From the NCBI RefSeq assembly GCF_040581485.1, contig NW_027124985.1:672948-736947 (forward strand): a stretch of DNA of 64,000 nucleotides, given 5' to 3'. The position numbers and the translations under genes were made by a program. Under the pieces are notes generated by a model. It made no database searches, was not told the DNA's origin, and saw only the letters and a list, made by a program, of their open reading frames with translations. Positions 1 through 14,000 of the stretch are shown piece after piece. Source of the stretch: Linepithema humile. Its lineage: Eukaryota > Arthropoda > Insecta > Hymenoptera > Formicidae. Position 1 is the first letter of the stretch. Every line of letters starts with the position of its first letter.

Positions 1-160
1 CGACGACAGTGTCGCTTTTCGATACTTTAAAACGAGCAACAAATTCAGTTTCTTATTTTTTTGAATAGTATATTGTTCATAAATTAATTTGAGACCAGAA
101 ACATACGAAGAACAAATTATTTAAACTAATTATAACGTTTTTAATTCGCGCCGTATCAAT

Positions 161-323
161 CCGCGACGACAGTGTCGCTTCTCGATACTTTAAAACGAGC
201 AACAAATTCAATTTCTTATATATTTCGATAGTACAGAGTCTGTAAATTAATTTGGTACCAATCACATACGAGCAACAAATTATTTCAACCAATTATAACG
301 TTTTTAATCCGCGCCATATCAAT
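161..323 (+). repeat. Representative type A satellite monomer (163 bp)
   Basis: Type A monomers are recognised by ttatatatttcgatagtac and agtctgta in the middle and by an aatttggtaccaa block. They contain the dyad cgaca-g-tgtcg, a ctcg...cgag inverted pair around atactttaaaa, and the perfect palindrome ttggtaccaa (12 bp, tttggtaccaaa, in many copies). The word acgagcaacaaatt occurs twice per monomer, 73 bp apart. Subtypes differ at a few sites: gacgac or gacaac, gccgta or gccata, acgagcaac or acaagcat, and ccaatcac, ccaaacac or ccaaaaac. Confidence 0.9.
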
Positions 324-486
324 CCGCGACAACAGTGTCGCTTCTCGATAATTTAAAACAAGCATTAAATTCAATTTCTTATATATTTTGATAGTACAGA
401 GTCTGTAAATTAATTTGGTACCAAACACATACGAGCAACAAATTATTTTAACTAATTATAACGTTATTAATCCGCGCCGTACCAGT

Positions 487-651
487 CCGCGACGACAAAA
501 TGTCGCTTCTCGATACATTGAAACGAGCAACAAATTCAATTTCTTATTTTTTTGATTAGTATATTGTTCGTAGATTAACTTGAGACCAAAAACATACGAG
601 CAACAAATTATTTCAACTAATTATATCGTTTTTAATCCGCGCCGTATCAAT
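487..651 (+). repeat. Representative type B satellite monomer (165 bp)
   Basis: Type B monomers share the CpG-rich core and both ends with type A but differ in the middle. They have ttatttttttgat(t/a)agtatattg(t/a)tc and a ttgagacca block instead of the ggtacc palindrome. Many are 165 bp because the dyad spacer is three bases (cgaca-aaa-tgtcg, with aag or aat in others) instead of one. A subtype reads gaatagtatattgttcataaat followed by gagaccagaaacatacgaagaac. Types A and B are interspersed in fixed orders, which creates the higher-order repeats listed separately. Confidence 0.88.
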
Positions 652-3418
652 CTGCGACGACAAAGTGTCGCTTCTCGATACTTTAAAACGAGCAACAAAT
701 TCAGTTTCTTATTTTTTTGAATAGTATATTGTTCATAAATTAATTTGAGACCAGAAACATACGAAGAACAAATTATTTAAACTAATTATAACGTTTTTAA
801 TTCGCGCCGTATCAATCCGCGACGACAGTGTCGTTTCTCGATACTTTAAAACAAGCATAAAATTCAATTTCTTATATATTTCGATAGTACAGAGTCTGTA
901 GATTAATTTGGTACCAAAAACATACGAGCAACAAATTATTTAATCTAATTATAACGTTTTTAATCCGCGCCGTATCAATCCGCGACGACAGTGTCGCTTT
1001 TCGATACTTTAAAACGAGCAACAAATTCAGTTTCTTATTTTTTTGATTAGTATATTGATCGTAGATTAACTTGAGACCAAAAACATACGAGCAACAAATT
1101 ATTTCAACTAATTATAACGTTTTTAATCCGCGCCGTATCAATCCGCGACGACAAATTGTCGCTTCTCGATACTTTAAAACGAGCAACAAATTCAGTTTCT
1201 TATTTTTTTGAATAGTATATTGTTCATAAATTAATTTGAGACCAGAAACATACGAAGAACAAATTATTTAAACTAATTATAACGTTTTTAATTCGCGCCG
1301 TATCAATCCGCGACGACAGTGTCGCTTCTCGATAATTTAAAACAAGCATCAAATTCAATTTCTTATATATTTCGATAGTACAGAGTCTGTAGATTAATTT
1401 GGTACCAAAAACATACGAGCAACAAATTATTTCATCTAATTATAACGTTTTTAATCCGCGCCGTATCAATCCGCGACGACAGTGTCGCTTCTCGATACTT
1501 TAAAACGAGCAACAAATTCAATTTCTTATATATTTCGATAGTACAGAGTCTGTAGATTAATTTGGTACCAAACACATACGAGCAACAAATTATTTCAACT
1601 AATTATAACGTTATTAATCCGCGCCGTACCAGTCCGCGACGACAAAATGTCGCTTCTCGATACATTGAAACGAGCAACAAATTCAATTTCTTATTTTTTT
1701 GATTAGTATATTGTTCGTAGATTAACTTGAGACCAAAAACATACGAGCAACAAATTATTTTAACTATTTATGACGTTTTTAATCCGCGCCGTATCAATCC
1801 GCGACGACAAAGTGTCGCTTCTCGATACTTTAAAACGAGCAACAAATTCAGTTTCTTATTTTTTTGAATAGTATATTGTTCATAAATTAATTTGAGACCA
1901 AAAACATACGAGCAACAAATTATTTTAACTATTTATAACGTTTTTAATCCGCGCCGTATCAATCCGCGACGACAGTGTCGTTTCTCGATACTTTAAAACA
2001 AGCATAAAATTCAATTTCTTATATATTTCGATAGTACAGAGTCTGTAGAGTAATTTGGTACCAAAAACATACGAGCAACAAATTATTTAATCTAATTATA
2101 ACGTTTTTAATCCGCGCCGTATCAATCCGCGACAACAGTGTCGCTTCTCGATAATTTAAAACAAGCATTAAATTCAATTTCTTATATATTTTGATAGTAC
2201 AGAGTCTGTAAATTAATTTGGTACCAAACACATACGAGCAACAAATTATTTTAACTAATTATAACGTTATTAATCCGCGCCGTACCAGTCCGCGACGACA
2301 AAATGTCGCTTCTCGATACATTGAAACGAGCAACAAATTCAATTTCTTATTTTTTTGATTAGTATATTGTTCGTAGATTAACTTGAGACCAAAAACATAC
2401 GAGCAACAAATTATTTTAACTATTTATAACGTTTTTAATCCGCGCCGTATCAATCCGCGACGACAGTGTCGTTTCTCGATACTTTAAAACAAGCATAAAA
2501 TTCAATTTCTTATATATTTCGATAGTACAGAGTCTGTAGAGTAATTTGGTACCAAAAACATACGAGCAACAAATTATTTAATCTAATTATAACGTTTTTA
2601 ATCCGCGCCGTATCAATCCGCGACGACAGTGTCGCTTTTCGATACTTTAAAACGAGCAACAAATTCAGTTTCTTATTTTTTTGAATAGTATATTGTTCAT
2701 AAATTAATTTGAGACCAGAAACATACGAAGAACAAATTATTTAAACTAATTATAACGTTTTTAATTCGCGCCGTATCAATCCGCGACGACAGTGTCGCTT
2801 CTCGATACTTTAAAACGAGCAACAAATTCAATTTCTTATATATTTCGATAGTACAGAGTCTGTAAATTAATTTGGTACCAATCACATACGAGCAACAAAT
2901 TATTTCAACCAATTATAACGTTTTTAATCCGCGCCATATCAATCCGCGACAACAGTGTCGCTTCTCGATAATTTAAAACAAGCATTAAATTCAATTTCTT
3001 ATATATTTTGATAGTACAGAGTCTGTAAATTAATTTGGTACCAAACACATACGAGCAACAAATTATTTTAACTAATTATAACGTTATTAATCCGCGCCGT
3101 ACCAGTCCGCGACGACAAAATGTCGCTTCTCGATACATTGAAACGAGCAACAAATTCAATTTCTTATTTTTTTGATTAGTATATTGTTCGTAGATTAACT
3201 TTAGACCAAAAACATACGAGCAACAAATTATTTTAACTATTTATAACGTTTTTAATCCGCGCCGTATCAATCCGCGACGACAGTGTCGTTTCTCGATACT
3301 TTAAAACAAGCATAAAATTCAATTTCTTATATATTTCGATAGTACAGAGTCTGTAGAGTAATTTGGTACCAAAAACATACGAGCAACAAATTATTTAATC
3401 TAATTATAACGTTTTTAA

Positions 3419-6400
3419 TCCGCGCCGTATCAATCCGCGACGACAGTGTCGCTTTTCGATACTTTAAAACGAGCAACAAATTCAGTTTCTTATTTTTTTG
3501 AATAGTATATTGTTCATAAATTAATTTGAGACCAGAAACATACGAAGAACATATTATTTAAACTAATTATAACGTTTTTAATTCGCGCCGTATCAATCCG
3601 CGACGACAGTGTCGCTTCTCGATACTTTAAAACGAGCAACAAATTCAATTTCTTATATATTTCGATAGTACAGAGTCTAAATTAATTTGGTACCAATCAC
3701 ATACGAGCAACAAATTATTTCAACTAATTATAACGTTTTTAATCCGCGCCATATCAATCCGCGACGACAGTGTCGCTTCTCGATACTTTAAAACGAGCAA
3801 CAAATTCAATTTCTTATATATTTCGATAGTACAGAGTCTGTAGATTAATTTGGTACCAAACACATACGAGCAACAAATAATTTTAACTAATTATAACGTT
3901 ATTAATCCGCGCCGTACCAGTCCGCGACGACAAAATGTCGCTTCTCGATACATTGAAACGAGCAACAAATTCAATTTCTTATATATTTCGATAGTACAGA
4001 GTCTGTAAATTAATTTGGTACCAATCACATACGAGCAACAAATTATTTCAACTAATTATAACGTTTTTAATCCGCGCCATATCAATCCGAGACAACAGTG
4101 TCGCTTCTCGATACTTTAAAACGAGCAACAAATTCAATTTCTTATATATTTCGATAGTACAGAGTCTGTAAATTAATTTGGTACCAATCACATACGAGCA
4201 ACAAATTATTTCAACTAATTATAACGTTTTTAATCCGCGCCATATCAATCCGAGACAACAGTGTCGCTTCTCGATACTTTAAAACGAGCAACAAATTCAA
4301 TTTCTTATATATTTCGATAGTACAGAGTCTGTAGATTAATTTGGTACCAAACACATACGAGCAACAAATTATTTCAACTAATTATAACGTTATTAATCCG
4401 CGCCGTACCAGTCCGCGACGACAAAATGTCGCTTCTCGATACATTGAAACGAGCAACAAATTCAATTTCTTATTTTTTTGATTAGTATATTGTTCGTAGA
4501 TTAACTTGAGACCAAAAACATACGAGCAACAAATTATTTTAACTATTTATAACGTTTTTAATCCGCGCCGTATCAATCCGCGACGACAAAGTGTCGCTTC
4601 TCGATACTTTAAAACGAGCAACAAATTCAGTTTCTTATTTTTTTGAATAGTATATTGTTCATAAATTAATTTGAGACCAGAAACATACGAAGAACAAATT
4701 ATTTAAACTAATTATAACGTTTTTAATTCGCGCCGTATCAATCCGCGACGACAGTGTCGTTTCTCGATACTTTAAAACAAGCATAAAATTCAATTTCTTA
4801 TATATTTCGATAGTACAGAGTCTGTAGATTAATTTGGTACCAAAAACATACGAGCAACAAATTATTTAATCTAATTATAACGTTTTTATCCGCGCCGTAT
4901 CAATCCGCGACGACAGTGTCGCTTTTCGATACTTTAAAACGAGCAACAAATTCAGTTTCTTATTTTTTTGAATAGTATATTGTTCATAAATTAATTTGAG
5001 ACCAGAAACATACGAAGAACAAATTATTTAAACTAATTATAACGTTTTTAATTCGCGCCGTATCAATCCGCGACGACAGTGTCGCTTCTCGATACTTTAA
5101 AACGAGCAACAAATTCAATTTCTTATATATTTCGATAGTACAGAGTCTGTAAATTAATTTGGTACCAATCACATACGAGCAACAAATTATTTCAACCAAT
5201 TATAACGTTTTTAATCCGCGCCATATCAATCCGCGACAACAGTGTCGCTTCTCGATAATTTAAAACAAGCATTAAATTCAATTTCTTATATATTTTGATA
5301 GTACAGAGTCTGTAAATTAATTTGGTACCAAACACATACGAGCAACAAATTATTTTAACTAATTATAACGTTATTAATCCGCGCCGTACCAGTCCGCGAC
5401 GACAAAATGTCGCTTCTCGATACATTGAAACGAGCAACAAATTCAATTTCTTATTTTTTTGATTAGTATATTGTTCGTAGATTAACTTGAGACCAAAAAC
5501 ATACGAGCAACAAATTATTTTAACTATTTATAACGTTTTTAATCCGCGCCGTATCAATCCGCGACGACAGTGTCGTTTCTCGATACTTTAAAACAAGCAT
5601 AAAATTCAATTTCTTATATATTTCGATAGTACAGAGTCTGTAGAGTAATTTGGTACCAAAAACATACGAGCAACAAATTATTTAATCTAATTATAACGTT
5701 TTTAATCCGCGCCGTATCAATCCGCGACGACAGTGTCGCTTTTCGATACTTTAAAACGAGCAACAAATTCAGTTTCTTATTTTTTTGAATAGTATATTGT
5801 TCATAAATTAATTTGAGACCAGAAACATACGAAAAACCAATTCTTTAAACTAATTATAACGTTTTTAATTCGCGCCGTATCAATCCGCGACGACAGTGTC
5901 GCTTCTCGATACTTTAAAACGAGCAACAAATTCAATTTCTTATATATTTCGATAGTACAGAGTCTGTAAATTAATTTGGTACCAATCACATACGAGCAAC
6001 AAATTATTTCAACCAATTATAACGTTTTTAATCCGCGCCATATCAATCCGCGACAACAGTGTCGCTTCTCGATAATTTAAAACAAGCATTAAATTCAATT
6101 TCTTATATATTTTGATAGTACAGAGTCTGTAAATTAATTTGGTACCAAACACATACGAGCAACAAATTATTTTAACTAATTATAACGTTATTAATCCGCG
6201 CCGTGCCAGTCCGCGACGACAAAATGTCGCTTCTCGATACATTGAAACGAGCAACAAATTCAATTTCTTATTTTTTTGATTAGTATATTGTTCGTAGATT
6301 AGCTTGAGACCAAAAACATACGAGCAACAAATTATTTTAACTATTTATAACGTTTTTAATCCGCGCCGTATCAATCCGCGACGACAGTGTCGTTTCTCGA

Positions 6401-8005
6401 TACTTTAAAACAAGCATAAAATTCAATTTCTTATATATTTCGATAGTACAGAGTCTGTAGAGTAATTTGGTACCAAAAACATACGAGCAACAAATTATTT
6501 AATCTAATTATAACGTTTTTAATCCGCGCCGTATCAATCCGCGACGACAGTGTCGCTTTTCGATACTTTAAAACGAGCAACAAATTCAGTTTCTTATTTT
6601 TTTGAATAGTATATTGTTCATAAATTAATTTGAGACCAGAAACATACGAAGATCAAATTATTTAAACTAATTATAACGTTTTTAATTCGCGCCGTATCAA
6701 TCCGCGACGACAGTGTCGCTTCTCGATACTTTAAAACGAGCAACAAATTCAATTTCTTATATATTTCGATAGTACAGAGTCTGTAAATTAATTTGGTACC
6801 AATCACATACGAGCAACAAATTATTTCAACCAATTATAACGTTTTTAATCCGCGCCATATCAATCCGCGACAACAGTGTCGCTTCTCGATAATTTAAAAC
6901 AAGCATTAAATTCAATTTCTTATATATTTTGATAGTACAGAGTCTGTAAATTAATTTGGTACCAAACACATACGAGCAACAAATTATTTTAACTAATTAT
7001 AACGTTATTAATCCGCGCCGTACCAGTCCGCGACGACAAAATGTCGCTTCTCGATACATTGAAACGAGCAACAAATTCAATTTCTTATTTTTTTGATTAG
7101 TATATTGTTCGTAGATTATTTAGACCAAAAACATACGAGCAACAAATTATTTTAACTATTTATAACGTTTTTAATCCGCGCCGTATCAATCCGCGACGAC
7201 AGTGTCGTTTCTCGATACTTTAAAACAAGCATAAAATTCAATTTCTTATATATTTCGATAGTACAGAGTCTGTAGAGTAATTTGGTACCAAAAACATACG
7301 AGCAACAAATTATTTAATCTAATTATAACGTTTTTAATCCGCGCCGTATCAATCCGCGACGACAGTGTCGCTTTTCGATACTTTAAAACGAGCAACAAAT
7401 TCAGTTTCTTATTTTTTTGAATAGTATATTGTTCATAAATTAATTTGAGACCAGAAACATACGAAGAACATATTATTTAAACTAATTATAACGTTTTTAA
7501 TTCGCGCCGTATCAATCCGCGACGACAGTGTCGCTTCTCGATACTTTAAAACGAGCAACAAATTCAATTTCTTATATATTTCGATAGTACAGAGTCTAAA
7601 TTAATTTGGTACCAATCACATACGAGCAACAAATTATTTCAACTAATTATAACGTTTTTAATCCGCGCCATATCAATCCGCGACGACAGTGTCGCTTCTC
7701 GATACTTTAAAACGAGCAACAAATTCAATTTCTTATATATTTCGATAGTACAGAGTCTGTAGATTAATTTGGTACCAAACACATACGAGCAACAAATAAT
7801 TTTAACTAATTATAACGTTATTAATCCGCGCCGTACCAGTCCGCGACGACAAAATGTCGCTTCTCGATACATTGAAACGAGCAACAAATTCAATTTCTTA
7901 TATATTTCGATAGTACAGAGTCTGTAAATTAATTTGGTACCAATCACATACGAGCAACAAATTATTTCAACTAATTATAACGTTTTTAATCCGCGCCATA
8001 TCAAT
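3419..8005 (+). repeat. Satellite segment duplicated at 3919-bp offset
   Basis: A run from about 3419 to 4085 recurs at about 7338 to 8004. Private variants prove the relation: gaacatattattt at 3551 and 7470, and the short form gagtctaaatta at 3677 and 7596, both 3919 bp (24 monomers) apart. The 817-bp units lie between the two copies, so the long duplication and the 5-mer expansion are nested events. Boundaries are approximate. Confidence 0.75.
4890..7338 (+). repeat. Five-monomer higher-order repeat, 817 bp, three tandem units
   Basis: The same ordered set of five monomers recurs with an 817-bp period. The private marker tctgtagagtaattt sits at about 5643, 6460 and 7275. The last interval is 815 bp because the third unit has a short deletion near 7111. 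Further copies of the unit lie to the left: the same marker at 2539 and 3356 is also 817 bp apart. The units are almost identical, which points to recent homogenisation. Confidence 0.85.
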
Positions 8006-11000
8006 CCGCGACAACAGTGTCGCTTCTCGATACTTTAAAACGAGAAACAAATTCAATTTCTTATATATTTCGATAGTACAGAGTCTGTAAATTAATTTGG
8101 TACCAATCACATACGAGCAACAAATTATTTCAACTAATTATAACGTTTTTAATCCGCGCCATATTAATCCGCGACAACAGTGTCGCTTCTCGATAATTTA
8201 AAACAAGCATCAAATTCAATTTCTTATATATTTCGATAGTACAGAGTCTGTAAATTAATTTGGTACCAAACACATACGAGCAACAAATTATTTTAACTAA
8301 TTATAACGTTATTAATCCGCGCCGTACCAGTCCGCGACGACAAAATGTCGCTTCTCGATACATTGAAACGAGCAACAAATTCAATTTCTTATTTTTTTGA
8401 TTAGTATATTGTTCGTAGAATTAACTTGAGACCAAAAACATACGAGCAACAAATTATTTCAACTAATTATATCGTTTTTAATCCGCGCCGTATCAATCCG
8501 CGACGACAAAGTGTCGCTTCTCGATACTTTAAAACGAGCAACAAATTCAGTTTCTTATTTTTTTGAATAGTATATTGTTCATAAATTAATTTGAGACCAG
8601 AAACATACGAAGAACAAATTATTTAAACTAATTATAACGTTTTTAATTCGCGCCGTATCAATCCGCGACGACAGTGTCGTTTCTCGATACTTTAAAACAA
8701 GCATAAAATTCAATTTCTTATATATTTCGATAGTACAGAGTCTGTAGATTAATTTGGTACCAAAAACATACGAGCAACAAATTATTTAATCTAATTATAA
8801 CGTTTTTAATCCGCGCCGTATCAATCCGCGACGACAGTGTCGCTTTTCGATACTTTAAAACGAGCAACAAATTCAGTTTCTTATTTTTTTGATTAGTATA
8901 TTGATCGTAGATTAACTTGAGACCAAAAACATACGAGCAACAAATTATTTCATCTAATTATAACGTTTTTAATCCGCGCCGTATCAATCCGCGACGACAG
9001 TGTCGCTTCTCGATACTTTAAAACGAGCAACAAATTCAATTTCTTATATATTTCGATAGTACAGAGTCTGTAAATTAATTTGATACCAAACACATACGAG
9101 CAACAAATTATTTCAACTAATTATAACGTTATTAATCCGCGCCGTACCAGTCCGCGACGACAAAATGTCGCTTCCCGATACATTGAAACGAGCAACAAAT
9201 TCAATTTCTTATTTTTTTGATTAGTATATTGTTCGTAGATTAACTTAAGACCAAAAACATACGAGCAACAAATTATTTTAACTATTTATAACGTTTTTAA
9301 TCCGCGCCGTATCAATCCGCGACGACAGTGTCGTTTCTCGATACTTTAAAACAAGCATAAAATTCAATTTCTTATATATTTCGATAGTACAGAGTCTGTA
9401 AATTAATTTGGTACCAATCACATACGAGCAACAAATTATTTCAACTAATTATAACGTTTTTAATCCGCGCCATATCAATCCGAGACAACAGTGTCGCTTC
9501 TCGATACTTTAAAACGAGCAACAAATTCAATTTCTTATATATTTCGATAGTACAGAGTCTGTAAATTAATTTGGTACCAATCACATACGAGCAACAAATT
9601 ATTTCAACTAATTATAACGTTTTTAATCCGCGCCATATCAATCCGAGACAACAGTGTCGCTTCTCGATACTTTAAAACGAGCAACAAATTTAATTTCTTA
9701 TATATTTCGATAGTACAAAGTCTGTAAATTAATTTGGTACCAATCACATACGAGCAACAAATTATTTCAACTAATTATAACGTTTTTAATCCGCGCCATA
9801 TCAATCCGCGACAACAGTGTCGCTTCTCGATAATTTAAAACAAGCATCAAATTCAATTTCTTATATATTTCGATAGTACAGAGTCTGTAAATTAATTTGG
9901 TACCAAACACATACGAGCAACAAATTATTTTAACTAATTATAACGTTATTAATCCGCGCCGTACCAGTCCGCGACGACAAAATGTCGCTTCTCGATACAT
10001 TGAAACGAGCAACAAATTCAATTTCTTATTTTTTTGATTAGTATATTGTTCGTAGATTAACTTGAGACCAAAAACATACGAGCAACAAATTATTTTAACT
10101 ATTTATAACGTTTTTAATCCGCGCCGTATCAATCCGCGACGACAGTGTCGTTTCTCGATACTTTAAAACAAGCATAAAATTCAATTTCTTATATATTTCG
10201 ATAGTACAGAGTCTGTAGATTAATTTGGGATTAAAAACATACGAGCAACAAATTATTTCATCTAATTATAACGTTTTTAATCCGCGCCGTATCAATCCGC
10301 GACGACAGTGTCGCTTCTCGATACTTTAAAACGAGTAACAAATTCAATTTCTTATATATTTCGATAGTACTGAGTCTGTAGATTAATTTGGTACCAAAAA
10401 CATACGAGCAACAAATTATTTCAACTAATTATAACGTTTTTAATCCGCGCCATATCAATCCGCGACAACAGTGTCGCTTCTCGATACTTTAAAACGAGAA
10501 ACAAATTCAATTTCTTATATATTTCGATAGTACAGAGTCTGTAAATTAATTTGGTACCAATCACATACGAGCAACAAATTATTTCAACTAATTATAACGT
10601 TTTTAATCCGCGCCATATTAATCCGCGATAACAGTGTCGCTTCTCGATAATTTAAAACAAGCATCAAATTCAATTTCTTATATATTTCGATAGTACAGAG
10701 TCTGTAAATTAATTTGGTACCAAACACATACGAGCAACAAATTATTTTAACTAATTATAACGTTATTAATCCGCGCCGTACCAGTCCGCGACGACAAAAT
10801 GTCGCTTCTCGATACATTGAAACGAGCAACAAATTCAATTTCTTATTTTTTTGATTAGTATATTGTTCGTAGATTAACTTGAGACCAAAAACATACGAGC
10901 AACAAATTATTTCAACTAATTATAACGTTTTTAATCCGCGCCGTATCAATCCGCGACGACAAATTGTCGCTTCTCGATACTTTAAAACGAGCAACAAATT

Positions 11001-14000
11001 CAGTTTCTTATTTTTTTGAATAGTATATTGTTCATAAATTAATTTGAGACCAGAAACATACGAAGAACAAATTATTTAAACTAATTATAACGTTTTTAAT
11101 TCGCGCCGTATCAATCCGCGACGACAGTGTCGCTTCTCGATAATTTAAAACAAGCATCAAATTCAATTTCTTATATATTTCGATAGTACAGAGTCTGTAG
11201 ATTAATTTGGTACCAAAAACATACGGGCAACAAATTATTTCATCTAATTATAACGTTTTTAATCCGCGCCGTATCAATCCGCGACGACAGTGTCGCTTCT
11301 CGATACTTTAAAACGAGCAACAAATTCAATTTCTTATATATTTCGATAGTACAGAGTCTGTAAATTAATTTGATACCAAACACATACGAGCAACAAATTA
11401 TTTCAACTAATTATAACGTTATTAATCCGCGCCGTACCAGTCCGCGACGACAAAATGTCGCTTCCCGATACATTGAAACGAGCAACAAATTCAATTTCTC
11501 ATTTTTTTGATTAGTATATTGTTCGTAGATTAACTTAAGACCAAAAACATACGAGCAACAAATTATTTTAACTATTTATAACGTTTTTAATTCGCGCCGT
11601 ATCAATCCGCGACGACAGTGTCGTTTCTCGATACTTTAAAACAAGCATAAAATTCAATTTCTTATATATTTCGATAGTACAGAGTCTGTAAATTAATTTG
11701 GTACCAATCACATACGAGCAACAAATTATTTCAACTAATTATAACGTTTTTAATCCGCGCCATATCAATCCGAGACAACAGTGTCGCTTCTCGATACTTT
11801 AAAACGAGCAACAAATTCAATTTCTTATATATTTCGATAGTACAGAGTCTGTAAATTAATTTGGTACCAATCACATACGAGGAACAAATTATTTCAACTA
11901 ATTATAACGTTTTTAATCCGCGCCATATCAATCCGAGACAACAGTGTCGCTTCTCGATACTTTAAAACGAGCAACAAATTCAATTTCTTATATATTTCGA
12001 TAGTACAGAGTCTGTAAATTAATTTGGTACCAATCACATACGAGCAACAAATTATTTCAACCAATTATAACGTTTTTAATCCGCGCCATATCAATCCGCG
12101 ACAACAGTGTCGCTTCTCGATAATTTAAAACAAGCATTAAATTCAATTTCTTATATATTTCGATAGTACAGAGTCTGTAAATTAATTTGGTACCAAACAC
12201 ATACGAGCAACAAATTATTTTAACTAATTATAACGTTATTAATCCGCGCCGTACCAGTCCGCGACGACAAAATGTCGCTTCTCGATACATTGAAACGAGC
12301 AACAAATTCAATTTCTTATTTTTTTGATTAGTATATTGTTCGTAGATTAACTTGAGACCAAAAACATACGAGCAACAAATTATTTTAACTATTTATAACG
12401 TTTTTAATCCGCGCCGTATCAATCCGCGACGACAGTGTCGTTTCTCGATACTTTAAAACAAGCATAAAATTCAATTTCTTATATATTTCGATAGTACAGA
12501 GTCTGTAGATTAATTTGGGATTAAAAACATACGAGCAACAAATTATTTCATCTAATTATAACGTTTTTAATCCGCGCCGTATCAATCCGCGACGACAGTG
12601 TCGCTTCTCGATACTTTAAAACGAGTAACAAATTCAATTTCTTATATATTTCGATAGTACAGAGTCTGTAGATTAATTTGGTACCAAAAACATACGAGCA
12701 ACAAATTATTTCAACTAATTATAACGTTTTTAATCCGCGCCATATCAATCCGCGACAACAGTGTCGCTTCTCGATACTTTAAAACGAGAAACAAATTCAA
12801 TTTCTTATATATTTCGATAGTACAGAGTCTGTAAATTAATTTGGTACCAATCACATACGAGCAACAAATTATTTCAACTAATTATAACGTTTTTAATCCG
12901 CGCCATATTAATCCGCGACAACAGTGTCGCTTCTCGATAATTTAAAACAAGCATCAAATTCAATTTCTTATATATTTCGATAGTACAGAGTCTGTAAATT
13001 AATTTGGTACCAAACACATACGAGCAACAAATTATTTTAACTAATTATAACGTTATTAATCCGCGCCGTACCAGTCCGCGACGACAAAATGTCGCTTCTC
13101 GATACATTGAAACGAGCAACAAATTCTATTTCTTATTTTTTTGATTAGTATATTGTTCGTAGATTAACTTGAGACCAAAAACATACGAGCAACAAATTAT
13201 TTCAACTAATTATAACGTTTTTAATCCGCGCCGTATCAATCCGCGACGACAAAGTGTCGCTTCTCGATACTTTAAAACGAGCAACAAATTCAGTTTCTTA
13301 TTTTTTTGAATAGTATATTGTTCATAAATTAATTTGAGACCAGAAACATACGAAGAACAAATTATTTAAACCAATTATAACGTTTTTAATTCGCGCCGTA
13401 TCAATCCGCGACGACAGTGTCGTTTCTCGATACTTTAAAACAAGCATAAAATTCAATTTCTTATATATTTCGATAGTACAGAGTCTGTAGATTAATTTGG
13501 TACCAAAAACATACGAGCAACAAATTATTTACTCTAATTATAACGTTTTTAATCCGCGCCGTATCAATCCGCGACGACAGTGTCGCTTTTCGATACTTTA
13601 AAACGAGCAACAAATTCAGTTTCTTATTTTTTTGATTAGTATATTGATCGTAGATTAACTTGAGACCAAAAACATACGAGCAACAAATTATTTCAACTAA
13701 TTATAACGTTTTTAATCCGCGCCGTATCAATCCGCGACGACAAATTGTCGCTTCTCGATACTTTAAAACGAGCAACAAATTCAGTTTCTTATTTTTTTGA
13801 ATAGTATATTGTTCATAAATTAATTTGAGACCAGAAACATACGAAGAACAAATTATTTAAACTAATTATAACGTTTTTAATTCGCGCCGTATCAATCCGC
13901 GACGACAGTGTCGCTTCTCGATAATTTAAAACAAGCATAAAATTCAATTTCTTATATATTTCGATAGTACAGAGTCTGTAAATTAATTTGGTACCAATCA

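Noticed and set aside
77..292. Recurring 62-71 residue minus-strand frames across the satellite (for example 77-292, 2697-2912, 4984-5199, 5801-6016, 6618-6833, 13813-14001, 47830-48018, 52735-52923)
   Set aside because: They recur with the HOR period, span the junction of a type B and a type A monomer, and cannot continue because 163 bp is not a multiple of three. They are products of the repeat.
161..323. CENP-B box in the monomer
   Set aside because: The nearest words (ttcgatagtacagag, cttctcgata) do not match the nTTCGnnnnAnnCGGGn core.
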